A stretch of DNA of 64,000 nt, taken from Hyparrhenia diplandra (lineage: Eukaryota; Streptophyta; Magnoliopsida; Poales; Poaceae). The translations under genes and the position numbers were made by a program. Positions 35,801 through 47,037 of this stretch are shown piece by piece. The notes under the pieces are model-generated. The model was not told where the DNA came from. It was given only the letters and a program-made list of their open reading frames with translations, and ran no database searches. Within the stretch, counting starts at the first letter, position 1. Each line of letters begins with the position of its first letter. The stretch spans positions 1 through 64,000 of the forward strand of contig JADLZK010011196.1 in the NCBI GenBank assembly GCA_015847255.1, written 5' to 3'.

Positions 35801-38245
35801 CGGTTTCAAGATCGGGTACAAGAAGTACATGTACCAACAGTGTTTCCGTACGGACGCATAGATGGTGCCAGCCTAGCACACCCGATCGAGTTGGATCACT
35901 TCACTTCACGGCCACAAGTCCGATTTTGTTAAAATAGCACTCCTGTATGTCCTGATATATAAACTCTCCGTGCTTCACTGCTGCTGTGACCCCCCGTGTG
36001 GGTGTGGCCGACACAACTATGCGACCGTGCCAGACGAAATGGTTAAACAACTGTATTCACTGATAAGCCTCGTAATACTACACTTTTGGATAGTAGTTTT
36101 TATTCTCTTCACACGGGACGGAGGTGATTTATTTGATTACGAGTCACCAAGACGACGATGCCTTTTGCAGCGTTGATCGATCTAGCGACACACACGGCAC
36201 GGAGCCACGTGCAACACGAGATGCCAGCTTTGCGTGCGTGCATTTCCCGATACAGGCTGCCGACCTCCGGTCTCGGTCCCCTTCCTTCCAGTCTCGAGGT
36301 CGGTCACCCTTGGTGCCTCTGGAGATTGGCCGGTAGCGAGAGGCACAGACAGGGTCCGGTCCAGGCCTCTGCTAAGTCTGCTTGAGGACTGACGACGTTT
36401 GATTCCATGGAGCGATCAAATTTACCAGATCAGATCTCTCTCAAACCTCATGCGATGGCAACCCCACCGAAACCGAAATCGTTCTTCTTATACAATCATG
36501 TTGATGATGCCTGTCCGTCATGTGTGTTCATCGATCGTCAGGTAGCAGCACGACGCTATGGATCGTGGCCGTCGTCGTCCCCGTGTCCGTGCTCCTGGCC
36601 TGCTTCCTCGCGTGCTTCCTGTGGATCAGAAAGCGGAGGAGGAGAGGTACTTAACTTACTTGTGCATGCTTACTACACTACTTGGAGAGATGGAGCATGG
36701 CTTCCAACACTGACGGCGCGCGTGCATGGCTTAATGTATCAGTGATCAATATGTCAGGGAGGGTGAGCGTGCCCACCATGTCCATGGAGATGGAGCAGGT
36801 GCTCAAGCTCTGGCGGGTCGAGGAGAGCGACTCCGAGTTCTCCATCTTCGACTTCGACCAGCTCGCCGAAGCCACCGACAACTTCTCCGATGACCATAAG
36901 CTCGGCCAGGGCGGCTTCGGACCCGTCTACAAGGTTGTATGCCACTGTCACAAATGCCCTGTTTCTCATCTCATCACGCACAACATCAATCAAAATCTTT
37001 TGGTGTTTAACATCAATCAAATTCATGCATTGTTTTGTTTACTCATGTTTTGTGCCACACGTACCTGCATTGTCTCCGTGTACATCATCATCACCTCATC
37101 ATTATATCATCAATTCATCCTGCAGGGTGAGCTGCCGGGCGGCCTGGAGATCGCCATCAAGCGGCTGTCGTCGGTGTCGGTGCAGGGTTTGATGGAGTTC
37201 AAGACAGAGATCCAGCTGATCGCCAAGCTGCAGCACACCAACCTGGTGCGTCTGGTGGGGTGCTGCGTGCAGGCGGACGAGAAGATGCTCGTCTACGAGT
37301 ACATGCACAACAAGAGCCTCGACTTCTTCATCTTCGACGGCGGCGACAAAGGCAAGTCCCTGACCTGGGAGCGGCGGTTCCGCATCATCGACGGCGTCGC
37401 GCAGGGCCTGCTGTACCTGCACAAGCACTCGCGGCTAAGGGTCATCCACCGGGACCTCAAGGCCAGCAACATCCTCCTGGACCGCGACATGAACCCCAAG
37501 ATCTCCGACTTCGGCATGGCCAGGATCTTCTGCTCTAACGTCACCGAGGCCAACACCACCAGGGTCGTCGGCACGCAGTGAGTCCTCTCTACTACTACTC
37601 AGCATTTGCAGTATAATCACGTACTGGCCACTGATCAATTTCAGAAATGGTCCTTAATCTGTTCCTCTTGTTCCTTCAGTGGCTACATTGCTCCGGAATA
37701 CGCTTCCGAGGGTCTCTTCTCCATCAAATCTGATGTTTTCAGCTTCGGCGTCTTGCTCCTCGAGATCATAAGTGGGAAGAGGACCGCCGGCTTCTACCAG
37801 TATGGCAAATTCTTCAATCTCACCGGATATGTAAGTACGACCTGACCTGCAATGCATCAGAATTCAGAGTTTAGCGATTGGACTGACAGAGCATCACTTG
37901 AACACAATACTACCAATTTCTTGCATGCAGGCGTACCAGCTGTGGCAGGACGGGAAATGGCACGAGCTGGTGGACCCGGCGCTGGGCGACGACCTGCCGG
38001 TGGGCGAGGTGATCAAGTGCATGCAGGTGGCGCTGCTGTGCGTGCAGGACAGCGCCGACGACCGCCCCAACATGTCGGAGGTGGTGGCCATGCTGGGCAG
38101 CGAGGGGATCACCATGCCGGAGCCCCGACAGCCGGCATACTACAATGTCCGGATCACCAGCCTCGCTGTGTCGTCGGACTCATTCGGCGAGTCGTCCTGC
38201 AGGATCAGCAGCATCACCCTCACGGATCACGAGGAAGGCAGGTAG
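32833..38245 (+). CDS. CRK-D: intact cysteine-rich receptor-like kinase (DUF26 RLK)
   Basis: Predicted 667-aa plasma-membrane Ser/Thr receptor kinase. Exons: 32833-33637, 36542-36646, 36758-36933, 37126-37577, 37680-37830, 37931-38245; phases agree and all introns are GT-AG. Signal peptide is about residues 1-22. DUF26-1 has C90-X8-C99-X2-C102 and DUF26-2 has C204-X8-C213-X2-C216. TM is about 274-297, followed by RKRRRR. Kinase: GQGGFGPVYK (353-362), IAIKRL with K374, alpha-C E390, HRD 470-472, DFG 490-492, then APEYASEG. Catalytic residues look complete, so it should be active. Intron 1 is about 2.9 kb. The start at 32833 is chosen because it begins the signal peptide; upstream in-frame ATG 32740 would add a poor N-extension. 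CRKs generally act in immune, ROS and stress signalling; the ligand is unknown. It lacks the kinase intron seen in CRK-A, B and C. Confidence 0.93.
33638..36541 (+). other. Large first intron of CRK-D
   Basis: 2.9-kb AT-rich intron between the ectodomain exon and the TM exon (donor GGTTAGTC, acceptor GATCGTCAG). Long T runs occur at 34.4 and 34.5 kb. No coding similarity or defined transposon was recognised. The right third (36.2-36.5 kb) is GC-richer. Confidence 0.8.
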
Positions 38246-38680
38246 CTAGTGCCTGCTTGTACTGTAGATCAGTAACTGTACAGGACGGTGGTTACATTAC
38301 ATATATGATCAGAACAGAGACACGGAAAGAAAAACAGAAAGGATCAGGATAGGTTGAACTTGACGTTGTTGGTGCAAGATATGATGCCCATGGCCATCAA
38401 CATAGTGATTAGGTTCTACGGAAGACTAAATAAAAATATTTTTCAATGAAATATGCAACATAGTTGTTTCTTAGATAATAAATCCTATGGTGAACCAATA
38501 TATAAAGATAATGAATTGATAAAACTTACCTTTTAAATGCCTTTGTAATGTGGTTGAACCTAAATTTCGAGCCTTCAATTTTAAATGACCTGCAACTGCA
38601 GGCAGTACCAGTAAAATCAACTAAACAAAATTTGTAGTCATGATGGATATCGAATTTAGTGGCAGCCAGCCAGCTTGCAG
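38246..38680 (+). other. 3' flank of CRK-D
   Basis: Probable 3' UTR and intergenic DNA. No other feature seen. Confidence 0.4.
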
Positions 38681-38786
38681 CGGACCATTTGCTCAAAACA
38701 AAAAATGTCTGGCCATTTGCTCAAAACAATTATGTCTGAGTGTCTGGCCATTTGCTCAAAAAATTATGTCCGAGTGTCTGACCATT
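38681..38786. repeat. Short tandem repeat, three units of about 30-35 bp
   Basis: The phrase GGMCATTTGCTCAAAA is repeated three times (starts near 38681, 38711 and 38746), with intervening TTATGTCTGAGTGTCT-like spacers. Non-coding, between CRK-D and the F-box gene. Confidence 0.85.
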
Positions 38787-39611
38787 AATCTACACAAGAA
38801 AAAAATTATGCACCGGCACAATTTCCATGGGCAGAGGGAACACAGATTGGGAGACTTCTTGAGACTAAATGTAAGATATTTTCACAGAAGTGCCAACTAA
38901 CCAGATATAACCTCCAAACAAGCTGCAATAACTGTAAAACCCTCCAGACTCAGATGACCTATCTTGTGTATACGTGAATTGAATGACCCAACAACTCAAA
39001 GCAATGAGTTACTGCTAAGTTCAAACCAAATTTTCATGGTTACTGAACAATGAGTTAGTCAGAAATAAAAAATACACCTACCTTACAAAGGGCATGTACA
39101 AGAACCAAATATTTTAGTGAAAAACGAAGAAACTTATTCATGTTTCTTGGAGATAAGAAACACCAGGAAGAGAACCGTAGCTTTGATGTACATCTGATTT
39201 TGGTACAGCACAATGATAAGACTTTTTTGGTTTTAATAACCTTTGATGTTACTGCAAGGTTTCCATTTGCAAGTGATTCATACATGCACCATTTAAAAGT
39301 TGCAACATACATAAGATGATTTTACTTGCTCAGCAGAAATATAAATACATGGCAAAAAAACTAAATTCAAAGCAAATAATTGCTCATTATTAATCACACA
39401 AAGAAAACGTGAATCATAAAACTTCTCAACAGAAGTGCAAATTGTTCAAATTGGACACAACTAGCATCCATAAAGGTACACTTCATAAATGTCTCAACAG
39501 GGTTGCAATACCAAGGAATACATCCTAGTGCCGAGAGAACATTTTACCCGATCCTACTAGAATTTAACAAAGCTGCTAGTAACTCATACATAGAAGCACA
39601 TACTCCCAGTG
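38787..39611. other. 3' flank of the F-box gene
   Basis: AT-rich DNA with no recognised gene. The right part is probably the 3' UTR of the minus-strand F-box gene. An open frame at 39055-39312 has no family resemblance and is not called. Confidence 0.4.
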
Positions 39612-40790
39612 CTAATTTGTGAGAGCCGGGGATTCTGAGAAACAGGGAACATAATGAGCAAAACGGAGCGGCTTTCTCAGAACATCAAAAGTAGCAATAA
39701 CACTGACTTCCTTATGGTCCATGTCGTATGCTATCAGTTTACTACTGTCTGGCTGAGAAAAGAAGACCACATTACAATCTTGATGAATGCCAACGATGAA
39801 GAGCAAAATGTTACTAGTCAAGTGTCCAAAGATCTCTAGGGAGCTCACAGTACCCTTCAACAGCCATTCTTGTTTATCATAATCTTGAAGAACCCAGATG
39901 GACAGTTTGTACCTGTCTTCATGATTAACCGTTTCCTGAGTCATGTAATGCATGTAATGCAGGCACCCTTGGGACTGCCCTAAATAACAATATCGGTGCC
40001 TCCCAGCAGCCACACCTGGCATTTTGATAACCCTTCTTGCCTTTCCTTGTACATCTACAGCAACTATCTGATGTTGATCCCAGTCCCCAACTATGAAATG
40101 CAGGAATCCATTAACAAAGGCACACTCAGGGTCCCTACCTAATACTATGCCTCGATGATGCCACTCTGCCAATGGTCCTTGATTCTCTTGAGAGTCAATT
40201 TGGTTGCGACTCCAGGTCCTAGTTTCAGATGAGTAAACATGCAGCGACACCAACAGCTCATCAGACAGAGATATCTGGAACTGGACCAAGTGGAAGTGAG
40301 CGGATATGGCCTGATCGAAAGCCAAATAAGTGTAGGTTGTTAGATCCAGTGAGCCACAAGTGGGCACGGCTTGCCATCTCTTTGTGGTCGGGTTGCACAC
40401 GACATAGCCCAATGTGTCAGAGAACAGCGGCATCCGGTGGTTCTTGAAGAGGATAAGACCGTTGCAGGAATCATATAAGCCGATGTTCTTGAACTCAGGC
40501 AGTTCTGACAGGAAGGAGAAGGCGGTGTCGATGTTTAGAGGCACGGACCTCGCTATCAGATCGATGAAACTGAAACTGACATGGATATGGTCCACTGACA
40601 CCATGAAGAAGAATCCTTCCATAGCTTGGGGCAGCTTCTTCCGGTGGTCAGGATTGGCAATGAGGTCGCGCCAGGCCTTGGAGACGCACTTGAACCGGCA
40701 GACGGACTTGGCAGGGACCCGGGAGAGGATCTCCACCAGCGGGTCGTCGGGGAAGGCGGGCACCGCACCCTCGTTCTTGGAGCAGTCCAT
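39612..40790 (-). CDS. F-box protein with F-box-associated C-terminal domain
   Basis: Single open coding exon of 392 aa. The F-box is at about residues 12-52 (FPDDPLVEILSRVPAKSVCR then FKCVSKAWRDLIANP), the part that binds the SKP1-like subunit of an SCF ubiquitin ligase. The rest resembles the F-box-associated/kelch-like domain of grass F-box proteins (GLYDSCNGLILF, YVVCNPTTKRWQAVP), which would bind the substrate; the substrate is unknown. No frameshift or stop interrupts it. The start at 40790 is well placed just before the F-box. It is the only clearly non-receptor protein gene within the CRK array, and it is transcribed opposite to D and E. Function beyond SCF adaptor is inference. Confidence 0.92.
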   Translation of the reverse strand: MDCSKNEGAVPAFPDDPLVEILSRVPAKSVCRFKCVSKAWRDLIANPDHRKKLPQAMEGFFFMVSVDHIHVSFSFIDLIARSVPLNIDTAFSFLSELPEFKNIGLYDSCNGLILFKNHRMPLFSDTLGYVVCNPTTKRWQAVPTCGSLDLTTYTYLAFDQAISAHFHLVQFQISLSDELLVSLHVYSSETRTWSRNQIDSQENQGPLAEWHHRGIVLGRDPECAFVNGFLHFIVGDWDQHQIVAVDVQGKARRVIKMPGVAAGRHRYCYLGQSQGCLHYMHYMTQETVNHEDRYKLSIWVLQDYDKQEWLLKGTVSSLEIFGHLTSNILLFIVGIHQDCNVVFFSQPDSSKLIAYDMDHKEVSVIATFDVLRKPLRFAHYVPCFSESPALTN

Positions 40791-40990
40791 GCCACCGAGA
40801 GTGATCTGCGGAGTGGGGATCGAGATGGAAATATCAGTGAATGAGCGCGCGAGAGAGAAAGCGGCAACGGAGAGGGGGGAGGGAGCTTTACCAGCCGCCG
40901 GAGATGGCCAGGACCGACGGCGGCGACGCGGGCGGTGCAGAGGAAGCCAAAATCGAGTGGGGAATTGGGGAATTTCTGAACCCTAGAAGA
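40791..40990 (-). promoter_or_regulatory. Predicted 5' UTR with an 86-bp intron for the F-box gene
   Basis: Upstream of the F-box ATG, the minus strand shows an acceptor CCACTCCGCAG ending at 40806 and a donor GGCGGCTG/GTAAAGC at 40891. This predicts a leader exon of 40892 to about 40985, an intron at 40806-40891, and a 15-nt leader in the coding exon. Inferred from splice-site patterns only. Confidence 0.5.
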
Positions 40991-41651
40991 ACGCCCCGCA
41001 CGCCATCACTGCGATCAAACAAGCAAAACCAGAAACCAAACCAGAGCGCAGTCAGATGGCTACTCGGGGCACAAAGCCCCGCACGCCGCCGGGGAATCTG
41101 GTGGCAAGAGAGGGGTGGGAGAGGTTACCGTTCTGCGTGCGGATGTCCTGGCCGGACTGGCGCTCGCCGAGGATGTCGGGGGTTGGCGCTGTGACCGCCA
41201 TGGCTGGCGGCGGCGAAGTGGGATGTCGGCGTGGGGAGCGTTGTGGATGTGGAGACCGTGGTGGCATGTGTGAAAATCGATTTTGGGCTGGACCTTGCGT
41301 CTGTGCAAATGGGCCACCTTGTTTTTTCACAGTAAAAATCCAGGCCCAATATGGCTCTATATCCACACTATCTCAGTATAAATTTCGAGAATCTCTTGTA
41401 AACTGTGGTTTTCTAATTGTGCATACGAATTCCAATCAAAAATAAAAATTGTGCATACGAATACTAGCACTTTCAAATGTGAGAACTATGTTTTTTTTAG
41501 GAAAAACAAGGAGAAAACAGTTCACACCAACTTATTACACAATCAAACATGGAAATCATGATGAAGTGAGATGGGGGATAAAATAATATTAAAGTACTAA
41601 TATTGTCATGTAGCCGCAATCTGTCCTTGATAATTTTATACTGATACAATT
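40991..41651. other. Upstream region of the F-box gene
   Basis: GC-rich to about 41.3 kb, probably promoter of the F-box gene, then AT-rich. Open frames on both strands are compositionally driven and overlap one another. None is called. Confidence 0.4.
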
Positions 41652-41735
41652 AATCAACTCTACAATGTAAGCGTCAAAGCATTTTATAATCAACTCTACA
41701 ATGTACTAAGCGTCAAAGCATTTTACTAGTGGACC
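41652..41735. repeat. Tandem duplication of about 36-39 bp
   Basis: AATCAACTCTACAATGTA...AGCGTCAAAGCATTTTA occurs from 41652 and again from 41688; the second copy has three extra bases. Each copy carries a GTCAA core (W-box complement). Confidence 0.9.
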
Positions 41736-41860
41736 AGGAGGGTCAAAGTCCAGGTAGTGGCGGTGGGCACATGGAAACTGTAATCTGACGTGCTTTGACT
41801 TTCATCTGGCCACGGGCATGTACCGCACGATTGGAGTGATGCTGACCGCCTAGTTGACTT
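41670..41860. promoter_or_regulatory. Cluster of W-box cores (TTGAC/GTCAA) upstream of CRK-E
   Basis: TTGAC cores on either strand occur near 41672, 41712, 41742, 41795 and 41854; three of them extend to TTGACC/TTGACT. WRKY transcription factors bind W-boxes, and CRK genes are often WRKY- and salicylate-responsive. The distance to the CRK-E start (about 1.35 kb) makes a role plausible but unproven. Confidence 0.4.
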
Positions 41861-41890
41861 TGTCCGGTTCCCAAAAAGCTTGTTGCCGTT

Positions 41891-41911
41891 TGTCCAAAAA
41901 AAAAAAAAAAA
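41891..41911 (+). repeat. 21-bp A-tailed insertion flanked by 12-bp direct repeats
   Basis: CTTGTTGCCGTT is present at 41879-41890 and 41912-41923. Between them is TGTCC followed by 16 A. This is the clearest short-sequence-plus-tail example in the window. Confidence 0.88.
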
Positions 41912-42359
41912 CTTGTTGCCGTTCACACACGTGCGCACAGCCAACAGAAAACTTGCTGGCGTTCTGCTGGTGTGGGTCTACGGGATTCGATATGAAACAA
42001 TCATCCATCTCGGCGGGCGAGGCCTGAAACAACACCGTATAGATCAAAACTTTGATTGAATTTGAATTCTATAATTGTAACAAACATACAATTCCACACA
42101 AGTTTTTCTTTCTTCCATTCTTTAAATGCAAACTCATCGGTCTACATTATCAGCTACTCCTATAAGACTATAGTATAATATTTTATCTCTTAGGGTTACC
42201 ATAAGCTGTTTTTTTTTTTTTTTTTTGTCTTGTGATCTATTTTTCTTTCGACAATTCAGTTAATGAAATCTGCTTTAGCAAACTAGTGCTCGTTTTTTCT
42301 CGTAAGGCACCGTCATCGTTAATCTCGTAATCAGTTTAGAGATAATGAAACAGTGCTGT

Positions 42360-42500
42360 GCCGTACAGGTACAGGTACAGGTACAGACGACGGTAGGCTT
42401 GTGCAACTTGCAACTTTCGTGTTTGTTGATTGATTGATACGTACTCCTAGTCCTAGATAGAACACGTACGTACATACGTACGTACAGACAGTAGGGGCTT
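42360..42500. repeat. Simple repeats (GTACAG)n and (ACGT)n
   Basis: About four GTACAG units lie near 42364-42386, and ACGTAC/TACGTAC units near 42465-42486. They are in non-coding sequence upstream of CRK-E. Further ACGTAC units occur near 42760. Confidence 0.8.
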
Positions 42501-43204
42501 GTACGGTACATACATGCGGCTATCCTTTACCTGTACTACTGTACTCATAGTCCTGGATAGAACACGTGAACGATGTAACCGTGTCCGCTTGCAGACGACT
42601 CCCATGATTCTACAGCAAAGTCGCACACCATGTACGACAGTACGCTTTGGCGTACTCTACGACAACTAGAGCTGTGTTCCCGTGTTTGCGTCTGCGTCCA
42701 TCGTACGTGTCACCTGCAGGCGTCCATGCATCCATGTACAGAAGGCGACGGCCACCACTGTACGTACGTATGCACGTACGCCAACAGCTATAGCTTGTGT
42801 TGTGAAAGGAACGTCTAGTACTTTTTTTTTGTGCGTGTGTGCAATCGACGGTGGACCAGCAATGGATGCTTCCCCGACACACTCCCGGTCCACAGGCAAT
42901 TTTCAATCACGGCACAGCAACTAATCCATACATCCTGTGTGACTGGCCAACAACTCGCGGTTACAGTTGCAGAGAAAATTCTATTCTGTCGGGCTCCATC
43001 CAATCCAATCGTCCACCAAACCACATTTGATTTCTATTCTACTACTGCGCGCGGCCTTTGACTTCGCCTACGCACACGCACCATAATCTGTGCTTGCTTA
43101 CGCAGCAACAGCATCTCAACAAAAAAAATCAAAACTACAAGAAGCACTAGTCTTCTGATCCTCTCTCGCGCGCGAGCTTTCCCATTGCAAAAGGCTCGCT
43201 CGCC

Positions 43205-45945
43205 ATGGCCGTAGTCCTCTCCACCTGCCTGCTCTTCCTCCTCCTCCACCTACTCTCCGCGCCACCGTCCCACCTCGCCGCCGCCGTCGCCGCCGAGTAC
43301 GCGGAGTACTCATGCAATGGCACCACGGGCAACTTCACCTCCGGCACCGCGTTCGCCGCCAACCTGGACCGTCTCATCGCCGAGCTTCCCGGCAACGCCT
43401 CCGCCTCCCCATCACTCTTCGCGTCATCATCCGTCGCCGGGTCCTCCTCCACCACCGCCGACGACGACACCGCGTACGGCCTCGCGCTGTGCCGCGGCGA
43501 CATGACGGACGCGCGCGCCTGCCGGGCCTGCCTCGCCGACGCCTTCGCCCAGCTACGCCGCCTCTGCGGCGTCGACCGCGACGCCACGTTCTACGCCGAC
43601 CTCTGCACGGCGCGCTACTCGGGCAGCTCCCACATCCTGTCGCTCAGCGACGCCGCCGTCGACAACTCCCCCCGTGGTCAACGGCATGGACGCCAACGCG
43701 TCGACGTACCCGGGGTGGGACGCGGGCAACGCCACGAGCCGGAGCTTCTTCCTGTCCCTTGTCGGCACGCTGTTCGGCGAGATGTCCATGTACGGCGCCT
43801 ACAACTCGTCGCGACGGCTCGCCACCGCCGTCATGTTCATCAACGCCGACCTGCCCACCGTGTACGGCCTCGCGCAGTGCACGCCGGATCTGGCGCCCGC
43901 GCAGTGCTGGCACTGCTTCCAGGGGCTCGGTGAGCTCAACCGCCAGTGGTACGACGGGCGCGAGGGCGGACGCATCTCCGGCGTCCGGTGTAGCTTCCGG
44001 TATGAAGGGTATCAGTTCTATCAGGGCACGCCGGACGTCAGGATCGGCCTCCACGGCGGCGCCGGCCCGGACGATGATGGAACCAATGGTACGTATGTAA
44101 ACACGTCACACGTACGACTGTTCTTCTGTTGCATTGGTAACACTTGCAAAACATAGTTTCAACGCTTATGTTACACAAGCGCGCACACGTTTCCAACTTG
44201 CAAAACATTCTCTGTATTTTATTTATTTATTACATGTTTGTTCTTCATTCAGTCGTACACTTACTAGTAGTAGTTTGTACTAGCTTGTAACGACTCGATT
44301 GATTAGTATTAGTAGTATTGGCTTCTGCGTGTGGTTGCAACGAATTACTGCATTATAGTGTCGTTTCTGATTATTTTTTTTACGTGTGAAAATGATGCAG
44401 GAAGCAACCACAGAAAGGTCTTGGTCATCGCTCTCGTCGTATCAATCGCTGGTGTCTGTGGCTTTCTGATTGCAGGCCTTCTCCTGATCAGAGCACAAAG
44501 AAAACGAGCCGGTATGTATGAACACATCAATACTATATTCAATGTCAGGAAATTTAAAAATGTCGTAAAAGCTGAGCTGCCCGGAAACCTGCTGCAATGA
44601 TCCAGGAAAGACGACGCTACCGACGCACACTACACATTCCAGAAACAGCTCCAAGACGGAGGAGGCGCTGAAGCTGTGGCGTATCGAGGAGAGCAGCTCC
44701 GAGTTCACGCTGTACGACTTCACCGAGCTGGCTGCCGCGACGGGCGACTTCTCCGACGAGAACCTGCTCGGCAAAGGCGGCTTCGGCCCCGTCTACAAGG
44801 GAAGCTGCCGGCGGACGGCGGCGCGGAGATCGCGGTGAAGCGGCTGGCGGCGCATTCCGGGCAGGGTTTGCAGGAGTTCAAGAACGAGATCCAGCTAATC
44901 GCCAAGCTGCAGCACACCAACCTGGTTCGCCTCGTCGGCTGCTGCGTCCAGGACGAGGAGAAGATGCTCGTGTACGAGTACATGCCCAATCGCAGCCTCG
45001 ACTGCTTCATCTTCGATCAGCAGCGGGGGCCGTTGCTGGACTGGCAGAAGCGGCTGCGGATCATCGAGGGCATCGCGCAGGGATTGCTCTACCTGCACAA
45101 ACACTCTCGAGTGAGGATCATCCACCGGGACCTCAAGGCCAGCAACATCCTGCTGGACAAGGACCTGAACCCTAAGATCTCCGACTTCGGCATGGCCAGG
45201 ATCTTTGGGTCCAACATGACCGAAGCCAACACCAACAGGGTCGTCGGAACATAGTAAGAGATCGAGCAACCATCATAATAATTTGTGTGTAATATAACTT
45301 TTCAATTCGCTAGTGGTTGTCTGTTTTTTCTGCAACAACTGACATTTCTTTTTGACTTTTGTCATATAGTGGCTACATGGCCCCCGAGTACGCTTCCGAG
45401 GGCATTTTCTCGGTGAAATCAGACGTGTACAGCTTCGGCGTGTTGCTGTTGGAGATTGTTAGCGGCAAGAGGAACAGTGGACAGCACCAATACAGCGACT
45501 TCATCAACCTGCTCGGATACGTAAGTACCATCTTAATCTCATCTCATCTACTGCAAATTGATGCTATGAATTGTATATGACGTGCGATGCGATGCATTGG
45601 TTACAGGCCTGGCAGCTATGGAGGGAAGGGCGATCGTTCGAGCTGATCGACCCAACGCTAGGCGAGTGCAGCGAGGTGGCGGCCATCATGCGGTGCGTCA
45701 AGGTGGCGCTGCTGTGTGTGCAGGACAGCGCGGCGGACCGCCCCACCATGGCCGACGTGACGGCGATGCTGGCGAGCAGGGATGGTGGTGCGGCGCTGCC
45801 GGACCCGAGGCGGCCACCGCACTTCTCGCTCAGGGTCAGCAGCAGCGACGACGGGTCGTCGGAGGTTAGGACGACGCGGTCGCACGGCACCGCGTCGTTC
45901 AGCACCAACGACCTAACCATCACCACCATCCAAGAAGGCAGATGA
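43205..45945 (+). pseudogene. CRK-E: nearly complete CRK with two frameshifts
   Basis: Exon 1 (43205-44088) encodes a signal peptide and two DUF26 domains. The first motif is CRGDMTDARACRAC (C-X9-C-X2-C), the second CTPDLAPAQCWHC is canonical. A run of six C at 43668-43673 has one C more than needed for DNSPVVNGMD, shifting the frame. The TM exon is 44401-44511. Exon 3 (44606-45253) fuses what are exons 3 and 4 in CRK-F: intron 3 is missing and the junction AAGGGAAGCTG is one base short, giving a second frameshift right after GGFGPVYK. Beyond it all kinase motifs are open (IAVKRL, HRDLKASN, DFG), then exons 45370-45520 and 45607-45945. As written it cannot make a receptor kinase. The first shift may be a sequencing error; the second has a mechanistic explanation. 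Closest relative in the window is CRK-F. Confidence 0.9.
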
Positions 45946-46809
45946 TTGTATCTCAAACACGTCGATCGTGATACTGCTGAGAAACTAACTTCGTTGCGTG
46001 CATTTCATGCATAACATAGGTGTCAGATTGTGCATACCGTCCCAGTCGAATATCAGACGAGGCGACGGGTGTGGGTTTTGGAATGTGCGTGTCAGACGAG
46101 GTTTTGGGATAGTTTTGTGCAAAAATTTTGGAGGTAACCAAGATAGACGAAACTTGATTCTTTTTCTCTGAATATGCAAAAGATTTGTAACTATAATTAA
46201 GAATAAGAGTTTAAACATAAAAACAACGTGCTTCAGACGAGCGTCCTCGGAGGTCTCTTACAGCCGTAGACCGGTCATAGCAAACTTTTTTTTTTAAGGC
46301 CGGCGCTGCCTGTATTTTTTTAAGAGAAGTAGGTAAAGTTTTACACGTCCTAGATTGTAGCTCGACGAGATGTCTAGGCACGCACTATGTTAGCACACAT
46401 TACAAGAATCACCGGCTTCAACGGTGCTGCGATTTACACGGTGTACTAACTAAGTCTAAAGTTTGTGCGACTAAGAAGTGGTGACTCTAGAGAAGCGCGG
46501 TCAAGAGCGGTCGAACTCCACGGAAGCCAGCCGCGACCCACTCCTCGGCCTCGTCGAGAAGGACGGCCAGAAGATCGCGGCGGTGTCCTGTCGGGGCCAC
46601 CTGGCTCGAAAAGTGCACATGTTCCTCTCCTTCCGGATAGTCCAAAGTATGTGAGCAAAGCACCATGGAGTCGAAAGCGCGTCGGTAGTCTTATGGAGCG
46701 CCCCACGCGGCGCAACCACCAGTCTACCAACAAGGAGTCTGCGTTGGGGCAAACATTTCAATTTTACTAAGTAATGCGTTCAGACCGACACCCACTTGTG
46801 TTGACCGTG
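45946..46809. other. 3' flank of CRK-E, no gene seen
   Basis: No recognised gene. The GC-rich patch at 46.45-46.77 kb has open frames on both strands, without family resemblance. Confidence 0.4.
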
Positions 46810-47037
46810 AAAAAAAATAAAAATTGAATTAAAAATTTCAGTAAATTTAATATGGCCCAAACGGCCCTACATGGTGGCATGAAATAGGACATGTGCGTGC
46901 TAATTTATTTTTTAAAAGTTTACTTTTCCTCCTCAACTTTTGCGGAAGTCCATTTTTCTCCCTTGCAAGCGAATTAATTCCCTCAACTTTTTAAAACGTG
47001 CATTTTACCTCAGCGGTTTTACACGTGGTTTCACCTT
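46810..47037. mobile_element. Left part of a MITE-like element split by an LTR retrotransposon
   Basis: Wording such as CCTCAACTTTTTAAAACGTGC and TTTTACCTCAGCGGTTTTACAC resembles the terminal repeat of the element at 60878-61407 (CTCAACTTTAAAA, CTTACCTCC, AGCGGTTTTA). Sequence from 50585 onward (GAAAAATCATGG, AAAATCATAAAATAGAAAGT) continues the match to the interior of that element. The LTR structure at 47038-50579 appears to have inserted into it. Confidence 0.5.
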
